From positions 23,873,692 through 23,937,691 of the forward strand of contig NC_081544.1 of NCBI RefSeq assembly GCF_901000735.1: DNA of 64,000 bases, in the 5' to 3' direction. Of this stretch, positions 11,161-22,573 are shown piece by piece (within the stretch, counting starts at the first letter, position 1; the number at the start of each line of letters is the position of its first letter). This DNA is from Corylus avellana. Taxonomy: Eukaryota; Streptophyta; Magnoliopsida; Fagales; Betulaceae. Both the position numbers and the translations under genes were made by a program. Below the pieces are notes generated by a model, which made no database searches, had not been told where the DNA came from, and saw only the letters and a list, made by a program, of their open reading frames with translations.

Positions 11161-11985
11161 ATGGACAAGAGTTGGATGACAAAGTATAGGAGTTCGAAGG
11201 AATACATGGACGGCTGTAATTCGTTCGTGAAATTTGCAGTTAGGAACTGTAGAAACCCTGAGAAATTAATTCCCTGCCCCTGTAAGACATGTTGCCTTCA
11301 CAGGTAACACCCGCCGAGTTTGGTATATGACTACTTGACCAGGGGGAAAGGAATAATAACCTCATACACAATCTGGTTTTATCACGGTGAGAAGCCTGTA
11401 CGAGCTCTTGTTAAAGGCTCTAATTGGAACACCTCGGCCGCAGATGCAGGTGCAAGTATAGAATAGGGTGGAAATATCCATGCCATATTGTGTGTTTTAT
11501 TCGGCATGTACGAGATTAGGAAAGACAACTGTGAGCTTCAGGTCGTGATGTAGGGGGATGAAGAAATTGTGCACAAAAAAGTTGATGAGGATAGTGCATG
11601 AAAGTACTATTACTTGATTAAAAAAGCAGACAAGCTATTTCATTATAAGACCAAATATAGCAAATTGAGCGCTACTATACATCTGTACAACTTGAAGTGT
11701 GTAGGTGGACTTAGTAACACGATATTCTCATCTTTGCTTGAGTTCATCAATTAGTTGCTACCGGCAGATGATGAAACTTTGCTAGGTAATACATATGAGG
11801 CCAAAAGATTTTTCAGGGACATGAGACGCGGATATGAGAAGATTTCAACTTGTTGTAATGACTGTCTGTTATTCATGAAGGGCAATGCGGAGTTAGATTC
11901 ATGTACAGTTTGTGGAGAATCTAAGTAGAATGATGAAATTAATTTAGATGAGGCTAGTCAACTCATATCGTTTAAGAGATGTCTG
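11161..11985 (+). pseudogene. CACTA TNP2-like transposase remnant, copy A
   Basis: One continuous frame with six in-frame stops and no frameshift. It starts with MDKSWMTKYRSSKEYMDG and the Cys-rich CPCKTCC motif of the transposase-associated domain. IWFYHGEKP follows, then LYNLKCVGGLSN and YEKISTCCNDCLLF, which belong to the TNP2 transposase domain. Several stops sit where CAG or TGG would be expected (IN-stop-LLP, ESK-stop-NDE), consistent with C-to-T decay of methylated DNA. Only the N-terminal part survives. The catalytic region is lost with the 3' truncation. Confidence 0.85.
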
Positions 11986-12005
11986 GTGAATGTGTTGCTT
12001 CGAAG

Positions 12006-12434
12006 TTAATGCAAGTGATTTTTTTTTTTCTTTTAAATTTTTTCTATAATTAGGAAAAATAAGTAGCTATGGAGTAGCTGTTGTAAATGCTTTAATGCAT
12101 TGAGTAGCACTTTAACTACCCAATGCTTTATATAATGATGAAAAAAACAAAAATTGAACGCTCTCTTTCCTCTCTTCTCTTCGCGCCACCCTCTACAGCT
12201 ACACTCCAATCACTTTCCTTTTCCCTCACAAATCTCGCTCACCTATTACTCTTCCCCTTCAATTCTGCATGACATTAGTAAGAGAGAGAAGAAGTTGCGG
12301 ATCAAGGGGGACAAAAATTTTCTACAAACTGATTTTTTTAATGACATACGGGCCATCGTTGTGTAGTTGGCATTGACTAAAGTAGCGGATAGCACCCAAA
12401 GCACAGGTACGATCGTTGTCTTCCAACCAAAGCA
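12006..12434. repeat. MITE-like repeat unit resuming after the CACTA element
   Basis: 12040-12400 is a diverged direct repeat of 7670-8060 (shared TCTTCGCGCCACCCT and CACTCCAATCACTTTCC, among others). The small open frame at 12154-12366 lies in this repeat and has no domain. Confidence 0.6.
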
Positions 12435-12442
12435 ACGACATG

Positions 12443-12683
12443 TAGGAGTGGGCCAAACCCGCCCAAACTGATTCATCCGACCCGACTTGCCCAACCCTGC
12501 AAAGACTGGGTTTTAGTATTAATTTCGCGGATCCAAGTTGGGCTTTTAACTATCTGTGCGGGGCGGGTCGGGGTTATGATTTTTTTATTTATTCGCATAC
12601 CCGACCTGCCCCATTGCATAACACGTAAAAGAAAACCCTAAAATTTCCTAACCCTAGTCATCTTCAGCTGTCTGCTTGCCTCA

Positions 12684-12714
<31 letters not shown>

Positions 12715-13155
12715 ATACTCGGAGCAACGTTAGCCATCTTTCATAGATCCGCCTAACCACGTCCAAATTTCTTTCTTTTTGAAGAAATGTTGGGGATTTG
12801 ATGGATAGAGGAATCAGAGGGTGGATAGAGGAAGCTCGTTGGGAAATGACGGTTGGGATTTGATGGGAGAGAGGAGAAGGGTGGTAGTGGTGGTGCTGGA
12901 GCGGAGGAGTTGAGATCTGACTCATCAGAGGTGGAGGGAGAGGGAGAGGCGAGCGGCCATGAAGAGCGGGTTGGAGTTTTCTCAGGAAAGTGAGGAAAAT
13001 TGTGAAGAAGAAGAATACCCGCCCCGCAACCCAAGACCCGACGGATACTCATCAATACAGTCGGATCTCGGGTGTTATTTTGAATACCCGTCATGTGTGG
13101 GTCAGGTATCCGAAACTCCTCAAATCCGGCCCGATCAAACCCGTGTCCACCCATA
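12443..13155. mobile_element. Non-autonomous hAT-like element, 8-bp target duplication
   Basis: Flanked by a perfect 8-bp duplication ACGACATG (12435-12442 and 13156-13163). The ends TAGGAGTGGGCC and, on the opposite strand, TATGGGTGGACAC form imperfect hAT-type terminal repeats. Internal CCCGACC-rich sequence and a CT microsatellite (12681-12714). The 159-aa minus-strand frame at 12753-13232 runs across the element's right end into flanking DNA, is low-complexity, and is not called a gene. Confidence 0.8.
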
Positions 13156-13293
13156 ACGACATGGATCATGGGTTTCTTTCTCCTTTTTCCTTTTGCCCTA
13201 TTAATCAGAAAATTTGCACATGATTTGAGCATATTGTAATTTGGACAAATATAATATTAACTCTTGAAAGAAGTCATCCAATCATTAAATTCT

Positions 13294-13868
13294 AGGTATA
13301 AATACAAAATTAGCTATTGTGATTGACTTAAATTACAAATTATTATTTGCGGTAAAAAAAATAATTCAAGGGTTCTTGGGATAGGCCGAAATAACAATTT
13401 AGCCCATAAAGTCAAATTTCGTCACAATACTTAACGGATTCTCTGTTAGTTTGCCACATCACCACCAATGAAAAATCAAATTTCATGTTTTTCACTCTTT
13501 TATATTTCCCATTTCTTTCATTTTGTTATTTGGCTCAATTTTTGTGGGTGCTGGGGGCTTAGGGACTTAAGTACCCTGGTGCAGCACAGCGATGGGCTTG
13601 CAAATGATAGCCTCCTTCGCAGCCTCACAATGTAGCGAAGCACGAGAGTTGAGAGATCGTAGTTGTCATTATTTTATTGGTGTTGACGAGAGATACACTA
13701 ACAAAATTGGTCAAGTGTTTTGATTGAATTTGACTGTAGAGACTAAATTATTATTTTGGTATACCCTGAATACTTCTAAATTATTTTTTATACCACATCC
13801 ACAAGGAGCGTTTTATAATTTAGGCCAACCACAAAAATTGATTTTGCATTTATCCATTTGTTTTTTCT
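13294..13868. mobile_element. MITE-like sequence with diverged terminal inverted repeats
   Basis: The left end contains GACTTAAATTACAAATTATT and the right end TTTATAATTTAGGCCAACC with GATTTTGCATTTATCC. These are diverged inverted repeats of the family also seen at 60110-60210 and 61688-61868. No clear target duplication found, so the boundaries are approximate. Confidence 0.5.
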
Positions 13869-14035
13869 CTCTCTTAAAAACCAATAGACTCTCTTGGTAT
13901 TTCCTAATGCAAGGGAAAGCCAGAAAGCTAAAGTGCTCCTAATTAAGCACTAGCAACAACTTATCTTCAATCTTTTTCTAAATCTAAAAAATCAAATTAC
14001 TTTTTGATTTAATATTTAAATTCATTCCTTAGCCC

Positions 14036-14150
14036 GCGAGCCATCCCCGCTTCACAAGTGGCCTTGGGGGGTGGGTTGCCCCACCTCCAAAGGTGGCTGG
14101 GGCCTGGGGGTAGCTCATGGCCACCCCTCCTCAGGGTGGCTGCCTCTATG
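14036..14150. repeat. GC-rich CCACCCC/GGGGTGG MITE core
   Basis: GC-rich palindromic sequence full of GGTGGCTGGGG and CCACCTCC-type motifs, ending in TTTTTTATTTTTT. Related GC-rich cores occur at 49705-49850 and 59709-59780. Confidence 0.55.
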
Positions 14151-14228
14151 TTTTTTATTTTTTAAATAATTAATGATGATGGTAGGTGCCGGGGTATGGT
14201 GAAAAGCTTTAAAGCTGCTGTTGATTCT

Positions 14229-14472
14229 CGATCGATCGATTAGCCGTCCTGAGAGGGACGTTGATTAAAATTCTTTAACTAGACAATTTGTAGTGGGGTG
14301 AGCTATCCCAGCCGGTGATATATTAAGTACATAAACTAGGCCATGAAATTAGGAAGCGGCATTAATTAATTCATAACAACATATTGGTCGATATTTCATT
14401 TAATAATGTTTGTTTGGTGTACGTTGGAGTTGGTTGTACGTAGAACCAACCAGTTTCCTACCAACCTTCCGT
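14229..14472. other. Block homologous to the upstream region of KCS2
   Basis: Collinear with about 50070-50285. Shared landmarks are TTGATTAAAATTCTTTAA, AGACAATT, AGGCCATGAA versus AGGCTATGAA, and GTTGGAGTTGG followed by CCAGTTTCC. In KCS2 this block lies about 1.3-1.5 kb upstream of the start codon. Here it lies about 7.5 kb upstream of KCS1, with transposons between. Confidence 0.7.
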
Positions 14473-14479
14473 ATTTGGC

Positions 14480-15037
14480 TTCGGCTTCTCGTTACAACTC
14501 CTTCGGTTTATGTCACACGGCACACTTAATACTTAAAATTGCGTTATGAATGGTGAAAAATGCTTTTAATATTTAAAAAATACTTGTATCAAATTACAAG
14601 TTGTACTGTTTGATAACAAATTTAAAAAGTATTTATTTGACTTTTTTACGCCTCAATTACACGTCATTTTTTTTTTTTTTTTTCAGTAACATTTTATCAA
14701 GGGTAAATTAATTAATTATGAATTTAAATTAAGAAAAAAAGTCCACGTAACTCCTTCAAATTATCACGAAATTGTTAATGTTCTCCTCATATTCCCATAA
14801 ACTATCAAAAAATAACAATGTCCTCCCAATAAAAAAAATATCGATCCCTTAATAAAATTTAAAAACCGTAAATTCCTCTCCTACACTTCTTTGAAGAAAA
14901 ACTAAAAAAGTTAACCTTAATTACTTGTCTCACTAACAAAACTATGCCTTGTTTTTTCAACTAGACCCACCGGCATTGACAATTTTTGGTGGCCCTCAAG
15001 TTAATTAAAATTTTGAATTGTAAGTGCATGACTCCTA
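14480..15037. other. AT-rich stretch, no gene seen
   Basis: AT-rich sequence with a T run near 14669-14683. No domain-bearing frame and no clear repeat structure recognised. Confidence 0.5.
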
Positions 15038-15373
15038 GATCATTTCCAATGGAGGAGCTAAATTTTTATGCAAAATAGCTCCTCAAAACTCATTTTATCT
15101 AGTTTAGCCAATGAATTTTTAAAGGCCTCAGCTCCTACATTCGATTAGCTATATTTTTATCTATATCATTTAAATATCTTTTTATTAAAAATTGGGAAAG
15201 AATATTTTCATAATAATCCCTTGAAAAGTGGAAAACGTTTTGGAAAAAAGAGAAAACAAGTGCGGCTACATGTAGCCTTTTTTTTTTGGCTAATCCAATG
15301 TGAGGTTTTTTTTACAAATCTGATTAACCATTTTAGATAAAAATACCATTTGGCGCCTCCATTGGGAATGCTC
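15038..15373. mobile_element. MITE (~336 bp)
   Basis: The left end GATCATTTCCAATGGAGG and right end CCTCCATTGGGAATGCTC are terminal inverted repeats, flanked by CTA and TTA. The ends resemble PIF/Harbinger-like MITEs that begin GAGCATTCCCAATGG. The target duplication is imperfect, so the superfamily is tentative. Confidence 0.6.
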
Positions 15374-15543
15374 TTAAAGGCCTCAACTGTTTTGAATTGT
15401 AAGTAACTAGCAGTATGTAACGTAGGAAGCAGTAAAGGTTGCAAAAATTTCATTCTTTCTTTCTAATTGTTGTAATCACAATTCTATTTAAGCTAATGAA
15501 AGCCCAATCAGATGGGTAAGTGAGGAAATGACTATCTCTGATG

Positions 15544-16371
15544 CACTTCTCTCTCTTGTTTAGAGAGAGAAACTCTGGGAAACCCTTAGGGTTTTTTCCC
15601 CCAGCCGCCTCCTAGTGAGGTCTTTCTCTCCGCCTTGTGTGGGCTTCCCGGGGTGGAGGAAAAGGCTTTTCCTCCATCCCCCTCCCCTTCTTTGTTCCCT
15701 CTTTGCTGTGTTTTTTGTTTGGGTTTCTTGTGTTTTGTTTTTTTTTTCTTGTGTAGATTCGAAGTCCGCCGCTGCTCTTCTCTCCCGTCGTCGTTCAGCC
15801 ACCGTCCAGCCCCTTGTGCTGTCCAGTCCCTCGTTCTCGGTCCTCGCCGCTTTGCCCATCGCCTGGCCTGTCGCTGCCTAGCCTATTGCCGTTCAGTCCA
15901 TCCATGTCGCCGTCCACTGCCTTGCCGAAGTTCCTGGTTGTGGATCTGGTTTTTGGGGGTTTAGATCGGGTTTTTTCAAAACCCGATCTACTCTTCCACG
16001 CCGACCCATCCACCAATCGAGGCCTTCCACCATCCTCCCTGGCCTCCTAGCTTCCCTTTTCCGCCAGCCGATCCTCGATCAGTCTACTGCTCGCCGGTGC
16101 CCAATCTGTTCTTCGGCCGGCTACCACAGCCCCTGCCCTTGTTTTTTGGTGTTCTTGGTGCTTGTTTTTGTTGTAATTTTATTTCTATTTTTCTGTAAAT
16201 TTAGTTTTATTTTGCTGTTTGTATTGTTTTTTGTGGGTTTTTATCTCCCTGCCATGACTTGGTTTGATTTTGAGGAGGAGATTGATGTTGGTGGTCGTCC
16301 TATACCGGCTCCTTTTTGGTTCTCTGCAGTGCCTACTCTGCAACAACCATTTAACAGTGGTTGTTGTTTTA
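15544..16371 (+). repeat. LINE-like 5' untranslated region, cut by assembly gap
   Basis: CT-rich leader with CCCTTAGGG and the GCCTCCTAGTGAGG motif. It is similar to 24961-25195 and, in minus orientation, to the end of the short LINE at about 53000-53080. Overlapping Ser/Pro/Arg-rich frames (15560-16050) are not credible proteins. The sequence runs into the N gap at 16372, so what followed is unknown. Confidence 0.5.
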
Positions 16372-16471
16372 NNNNNNNNNNNNNNNNNNNNNNNNNNNNN
16401 NNNNNNNNNNNNNNNNNNNNNNNNNNNNNNNNNNNNNNNNNNNNNNNNNNNNNNNNNNNNNNNNNNNNNNN
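16372..16471. other. Assembly gap (100 N)
   Basis: A round 100-N gap of unknown true size, immediately left of copy B of the 8.5-kb duplicated segment. Confidence 0.99.
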
Positions 16472-17147
16472 TTCCCTATGAAATATATTTCACAATGATT
16501 TTTCTTACATTTTCTTATACCATTAAAATATTATTTCTTTACAAAATACAAATTTTCTACCTACCCTCAATTTTTTCACAAAATCCCAACATAATCCACA
16601 ATTAAAGACAAAAAGATCAAGATGAGAGATGAAAGAGAAATATTTATATTAAAATAATGTATAGAGAACATCTTTTGGTTCCCTATACATTGGGAAACAC
16701 CGTAGCAACCCTTGAGAGTTGGTTAAATGTAAAAAATTTGATGCGAGTAGATTTTTGTGATTTTTTTTTAAATTTTTCTTAAACATAAGAAAATGAATGA
16801 CATATAAAGCATCTGCTGTTAGTGCTCCTATGAGCACTCATAACAACCTCCTATTTATTTTTCCTAAATTTAAAGAATCAAACCGCCTTTTGTTTTTTGG
16901 TCAAATACACTCTACAATAGCTTCATTTATTTTTATTTATATCAATCAAATATTATTTTTTAACAAAATTTAAGCTCCTTACTTATCTTCACATTTTTTA
17001 CGAAGGTCAACATAATCCTCAATGAAAGGCAAATAAATATTGTGTTAAAATAATGAATGAGCTAGGAGCTATACTGAAGCTCTATAGTTTTTCTATGCAT
17101 TGAGTAACATTGTGGCATATCAAATGTTTAGGAAAGCTGATGCAAAT

Positions 17148-17192
<45 letters not shown>

Positions 17193-18240
17193 TATTTTCT
17201 ATAATTTTTTTTAAAAAAGCATTTTTAGAGTAGCTGTTGTGAATGCTATAATGCATTTAGCAGCACTTTAGCTACCTAAAGCTTTATATAATGATATAAA
17301 AAAAATCAGACGCTCACTCTCCTCTCTAGCTTCTCTTCGCGCCACCCTATACTCCAATCACTTTCCTTTTTCCTCACAAATATCGCTCACCTACTTCCCC
17401 TTATGCACAACATTAGCGGGAGAGAGAACGAGCAGCGGATCAATGGTTGGGTCATCGTTATCTTGTAGTTGGCATCGACTTTGATGTCCCAAAACATTAA
17501 ACCCTAAAAAGGGGGGAGAGAGAGAGAGAGCCTACAAATTAATTGCCATACCTTATAAGTTCCCTAAACCATTGGGTAGTTACAGTGGTACGAGCACTCA
17601 AAATAACTTTCATTTTAATTTTCCTAAATTTAAAGAATTAAACTATTTTTTGCTTCTTTATCCAAATGCAGTACTCTATAATAGCTTCTCTTATTATTAT
17701 TATTATTATGTCAACTAAATATGAGAAAGCTATATAGTAAACCTTCATATGACTGTCATACAACTATGATGATATGACTGTCACACAACTATGATGATAT
17801 ATATAGTAGTTAAAATCAGCCATTGTTTTTTTTTTTTTTTTTTCTTTTCTTTTTACAAGCTTTTATTGATCCAAATGTTAATTTTCACTCCTACATCATC
17901 ATAGTTGTATGATAGTCGTATGAGAGTCTACTAAATAATATTACTTTTTAAATATTATTTCTATACAAAATATAAGATCCCAACTTATTTTCACTTTTTT
18001 AAAAATTAATCCTAATATAATTCACAATGAAAGACATAAATATTGTGTTAAAATAATGAATATATAGAGAAGCTATATGAAAGCTCTTTAGCTTTCCTAT
18101 ACATTGGGTAGCACTGCAGCATACGCAATGTTTAGGAAAACTATAAGGAACACTACAAAAAATTCCTGTTTTAGTGACGTGTCTACAATAATTGTTTTTT
18201 TTTTTTAAAACGTCACAAATTGGTGATGTGTTAATTTTTA

Positions 18241-19098
18241 GGGGAAAATTTACTTTACCCACTGAAGTTTGAAATGTTTTTTAATTTGAACCCCAATGTT
18301 TAAAAATTTGCAATGTACTCATTTAATGTTTCAAAAATTTGCAATTACCACCCTCCGGTACTAATTGCCGTCTAAGTAGCACTACAAAAAAAAAAACAAA
18401 TTTTTCCTTACTAGAGTTTACTGACGTGGCATTTCTGACATGTGTTGAATATCAGATACATAGGAGTTTGTAAATTTTTTTTTTGACGTATTACTGTTTA
18501 GCAGGTCAGAATTTTCTAACGAGTCAATTTTGGCACGTCAGTAAATTGAAAAAAAATAGTAAATTTTCTTTTCTTAAATTTTTTTTCTGGAATTTTTTTT
18601 TTTCAATTAAAAAATTTATTAATTTTCAATGAAATTAATTTTTTTTTGGAATTTCTCTGCATGGCAGCTCCCTCATTATTAATTTAATTTAATTTTCAAT
18701 TAAATTATTTTTTTTTGGAATTTCTCTGCACCACTGAGGATAGAAATCACTGCTCTTATGGGTGGGTTGGATTTGGGTTTGGGGGAAAGAAGATGAGAGC
18801 TTCACTGACATCCATTTGTTATATCTTTCCGTTTGAAAGGATGTCAGTGAAGCTCACCTCTTCGAGAGGCACTATGGTCATTTCATTAGATAGGTTGGGT
18901 GCGAAATTGGAAGACGCAGCATAAAAATCCCACATAAGACGCACGTGATGTCATTTCTGTCTACTTAGACGGCAATTAGTAATGGATGGTGTTAATTGCA
19001 AATTTTTGAAACATTTAGGGGTACATTGCAAATTTTTAAACATTGTGGTTAAAATTGAAACACAGCTCAAATTTCAGGGGGTAAAATGAATTTTTCCA
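18241..19098. mobile_element. MULE-type MITE, copy B
   Basis: Same long TIRs and 9-bp target duplication TAATTTTTA (18232-18240 and 19099-19107) as copy A. It is one base shorter because of homopolymer differences. Confidence 0.85.
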
Positions 19099-19106
19099 TA
19101 ATTTTT

Positions 19107-19484
19107 AACACGTCACTAAATTTTTTAGTGACGTGTTAAAGTTTACACGTACTAATTGGTGGGGTGTGAACTTTAACACGTTACTAAATAGTGACGTGTT
19201 AAAGTTCAACACGTCACCAATTTAAAAAACCATTAAAAATATTTCGGAGAGGGAAGAAACAAACAAAAAAAAAAAAAAAATAATAAAAATAAATAAATTG
19301 TGACGTGTGGAATGTTCACACGTCACCAATTGGTGATGTGTCAGAGTGACACGCCACCAATTGGTAACGTGTTACCGTGGCACGCCACCAATAAGGTGAC
19401 GTGTCATAGTGACACGTCACCTTATTGGTGACGTACCGTTGTGGCACGTCACCAGTTGGTGACTTGCCACTGTGGCATGTCACC
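19107..19484. repeat. CACTA subterminal CACGTCAC/GTGACGTG array, copy B
   Basis: Second copy of the array at 9693-10070, with the same order of direct and inverted motifs. Confidence 0.75.
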
Positions 19485-19836
19485 TCGTGGTGCATGGGGA
19501 ATCAGCGCTGCACCACGTGACGTCTCCTCCCTTCTTTTCTTTTCTTTTTTTCTTCCTCTCTTCCTCTTCCTTCTTCTTCTTCTCTTTTTCTCCCAGCACG
19601 CCATCATCGGCACTGTCGTCGTCTCGTCTTCTCCCTCTAACCTTTTTTCAGCTCAGTCTCTCCCTCATCGGCACTGTCTCTCCCTCTCCCGGAGTCTCTC
19701 TCCCCCTCCGGACAATCACTCTCCATATATATATATATATACATTTTTTTATTTATTAGGTATTTGTTTTAAATTTAATTTTTAGTTTAATTTTGTTGTA
19801 TGGTAGGATTGTTACGAACATGAATTGTATAAGCTA

Positions 19837-20379
19837 GTGTCATATATAATGCTAGGCTAGGCTGTTTTATTTATGAACATATATGAATTGATTTTTTTTT
19901 TAAGTGTCAGATAAAATGCTAGGCTTTATATTTAATTTATGCAAATGAATTGCTTAATTTTTTAAAGTATCAAATATAATGCTAGCTAGGCTAGGCTATT
20001 TTATTTATGAACATGAATTGTTTAATTTTTTTAAGTGTCATATATAATGCTAGGCTAGGTTATTTAATTTATGAAAATGAATTTTTTAATTTTTTAAAGT
20101 ATCAACTATAATGCTAGGCTATTTTATATATGAACATGAATTGTTTAATTTTTTTAAGTGTCATATATAATGCTAGGCTAGGCTATTTAATTTATGAAAA
20201 TGAATTGTTTAATTTTTTAAAGTATCAAATATAATGCTAGGATATGCTATTTTATTTATGAACATGAATTGTTTAATTTTTTTTAAGTGTCATATATAAT
20301 GCTAGGCGATGCTATTTAATTTATGAACATGGATTGTTTAATTTTTGGAAAGTATCATATTTAATGCTAGGCTACTAGC
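19837..20379 (+). repeat. Alternating A/B minisatellite, copy B
   Basis: Same number and order of A and B units as 10417-10959. No unit gain or loss seen between the copies, although such arrays normally change length quickly. Confidence 0.9.
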
Positions 20380-20580
20380 ATAACTCTGGAGTATTATAGG
20401 ATAAAAAGATAAAAAAAGAAAAAAAAAGAAAAAAAAAAAAAAAGAGTATGAATCTAAAATTATAGCATGTTAGAAATAATAGAAATGCCCACCTAGGTAG
20501 TTTATTTATTTATTCATAAATGATAATGTTAGGTTTGAATATAACTTGATGTATTCCTACGTTCCTAATGTAGTTACGCT

Positions 20581-21405
20581 ATGGACAAGAGTTGGATGAC
20601 AAAGTATAGGAGTTCGAAGGAATACATGGACGGCTGTAATTTGTTCGTGAAATTTGCAGTTAGGAACTATAGAAACCCTGAGAAATTAATTCCCTGCCCC
20701 TGTAAGACATGTTGCCTTCACAGGTAACACCCGCCGAGTTTGGTATATGACTACTTGACCAGGGGGAAAGGAATAATAACCTCATACACAATCTGGTTTT
20801 ATCACGGTGAGAAGCCTGTACGAGCTCTTGTTAAAGGCTCTAATTGGAACACCTCGGCCGCAGATGCAGGTGCAAGTATAGAATAGGGTGGAAATATCCA
20901 TGCCATATTGTGTGTTTTATTCGGCATGTACGAGATTAGGAAAGACAACTGTGAGCTTCAGGTCGTGATGTAGGGGGATGAAGAAATTGTGCACAAAAAA
21001 GTTGATGAGGATAGTGCATGAAAGTACTATTACTTGATTAAAAAAGCAGACAAGCTATTTCATTATAAGACCAAATATAGCAAATTGAGCGCTACTATAC
21101 ATCTGTACAACTTGAAGTGTGTAGGTGGACTTAGTAACACGATATTCTCATCTTTGCTTGAGTTCATCAATTAGTTGCTACCGGCAGATGATGAAACTTT
21201 GCTAGGTAATACATATGAGGCCAAAAGATTTTTCAGGGACATGAGACGCGGATATGAGAAGATTTCAACTTGTTGTAATGACTGTCTGTTATTCATGAAG
21301 GGCAATGCGGAGTTAGATTCATGTACAGTTTGTGGAGAATCTAAGTAGAATGATGAAATTAATTTAGATGAGGCTAGTCAACTCATATCGTTTAAGAGAT
21401 GTCTG
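20581..21405 (+). pseudogene. CACTA TNP2-like transposase remnant, copy B
   Basis: Same frame, domains and six in-frame stops as copy A. It differs by a few substitutions, for example TTTGTTC for TTCGTTC near 20641 (both Phe) and a G-to-A change near 20669 that turns a Cys into Tyr. Confidence 0.85.
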
Positions 21406-21862
21406 GTGAATGTGTTGCTTCGAAGTTAATGCAAGTGATTTTTTTTTTTCTTTTAAATTTTTTCTATAATTAGGAAAAATAAGTAGCTATGGAGTAGCTG
21501 TTGTAAATGCTTTAATGCATTGAGTAGCACTTTAACTACCCAATGCTTTATATAATGATGAAAAAAACAAAAATTGAACGCTCTCTTTCCTCTCTTCTCT
21601 TCGCGCCACCCTCTACAGCTACACTCCAATCACTTTCCTTTTCCCTCACAAATCTCGCTCACCTATTACTCTTCCCCTTCAATTCTGCATGACATTAGTA
21701 AGAGAGAGAAGAAGTTGCGGATCAAGGGGGACAAAAATTTTCTACAAACTGATTTTTTTAATGACATACGGGCCATCGTTGTGTAGTTGGCATTGACTAA
21801 AGTAGCGGATAGCACCCAAAGCACAGGTACGATCGTTGTCTTCCAACCAAAGCAACGACATG

Positions 21863-22573
21863 TAGGAGTGGGCCAAACCCGCCCAAACTGATTCATCCGA
21901 CCCGACTTGCCCAACCCTGCAAAGACTGGGTTTTAGTATTAATTTCGCGGATCCAAGTTGGGCTTTTAACTATCTGTGCGGGGCGGGTCGGGGTTATGAT
22001 TTTTTTATTTATTCGCATACCCGACCTGCCCCATTGCATAACACGTAAAAGAAAACCCTAAAATTTCCTAACCCTAGTCATCTTCAGCTGTCTGCTTGCC
22101 TCACTCTCTCTCTCTCTCTTTCTCTCTCTCTCATACTCGGAGCAACGTTAGCCATCTTTCATAGATCCGCCTAACCACGTCCAAATTTCTTTCTTTTTGA
22201 AGAAATGTTGGGGATTTGATGGATAGAGGAATCAGAGGGTGGATAGAGGAAGCTCGTTGGGAAATGACGGTTGGGATTTGATGGGAGAGAGGAGAAGGGT
22301 GGTAGTGGTGGTGCTGGAGCGGAGGAGTTGAGATCTGACTCATCAGAGGTGGAGGGAGAGGGAGAGGCGAGCGGCCATGAAGAGCGGGTTGGAGTTTTCT
22401 CAGGAAAGTGAGGAAAATTGTGAAGAAGAAGAATACCCGCCCCGCAACCCAAGACCCGACGGATACTCATCAATACAGTCGGATCTCGGGTGTTATTTTG
22501 AATACCCGTCATGTGTGGGTCAGGTATCCGAAACTCCTCAAATCCGGCCCGATCAAACCCGTGTCCACCCATA
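21863..22573. mobile_element. Non-autonomous hAT-like element, copy B
   Basis: Same element as 12443-13155, with the same 8-bp target duplication ACGACATG (21855-21862 and 22574-22581). Two bases shorter in the CT microsatellite. Confidence 0.8.

Larger units (their letters stand above)
8736..12005 (+). mobile_element. CACTA (En/Spm-like) transposon, 3'-truncated
   Basis: It begins with the terminal motif CACTACAAAAAATTCCTG followed by TTTTAGTGACGTG. A dense subterminal array of GTGACGTG/CACGTCAC motifs follows, then a minisatellite and a decayed TNP2-type transposase. No matching TAGTG terminus is found downstream. The sequence returns abruptly at about 12006 to the MITE-like repeat that flanks the left side, so the 3' part has been deleted. 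A MULE-MITE (8826-9684) is inserted near the left end. Confidence 0.8.
7058..15600. repeat. 8.5-kb duplicated segment, copy A
   Basis: Nearly base-for-base identical to 16472-25017. Differences seen are scattered single substitutions (for example at 9333, 11221 and 11249) and length changes in homopolymers and microsatellites. Both copies carry the same nested transposons at the same places. High identity stops at about 15600/25017, inside LINE-like 5' sequence, where the two continue as clearly diverged relatives. The left edge of copy B coincides with an N gap. Confidence 0.95.
18151..21425 (+). mobile_element. CACTA transposon, 3'-truncated, copy B
   Basis: Same structure as 8736-12005: CACTACAAAAAATTCC terminus, nested MULE-MITE, subterminal array (19107-19484), minisatellite and transposase remnant, with the same truncation point. 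Confidence 0.8.

Noticed and set aside
12753..13232. 159-aa minus-strand frame (and the copy at 22171-22650)
   Set aside because: Runs across the right terminus and target duplication of a non-autonomous hAT element; Pro/Ser-rich, no domain.
15560..16050. Several overlapping 70-110-aa frames
   Set aside because: GC/CT-rich LINE-like leader with all frames open; mutual overlap shows composition bias.
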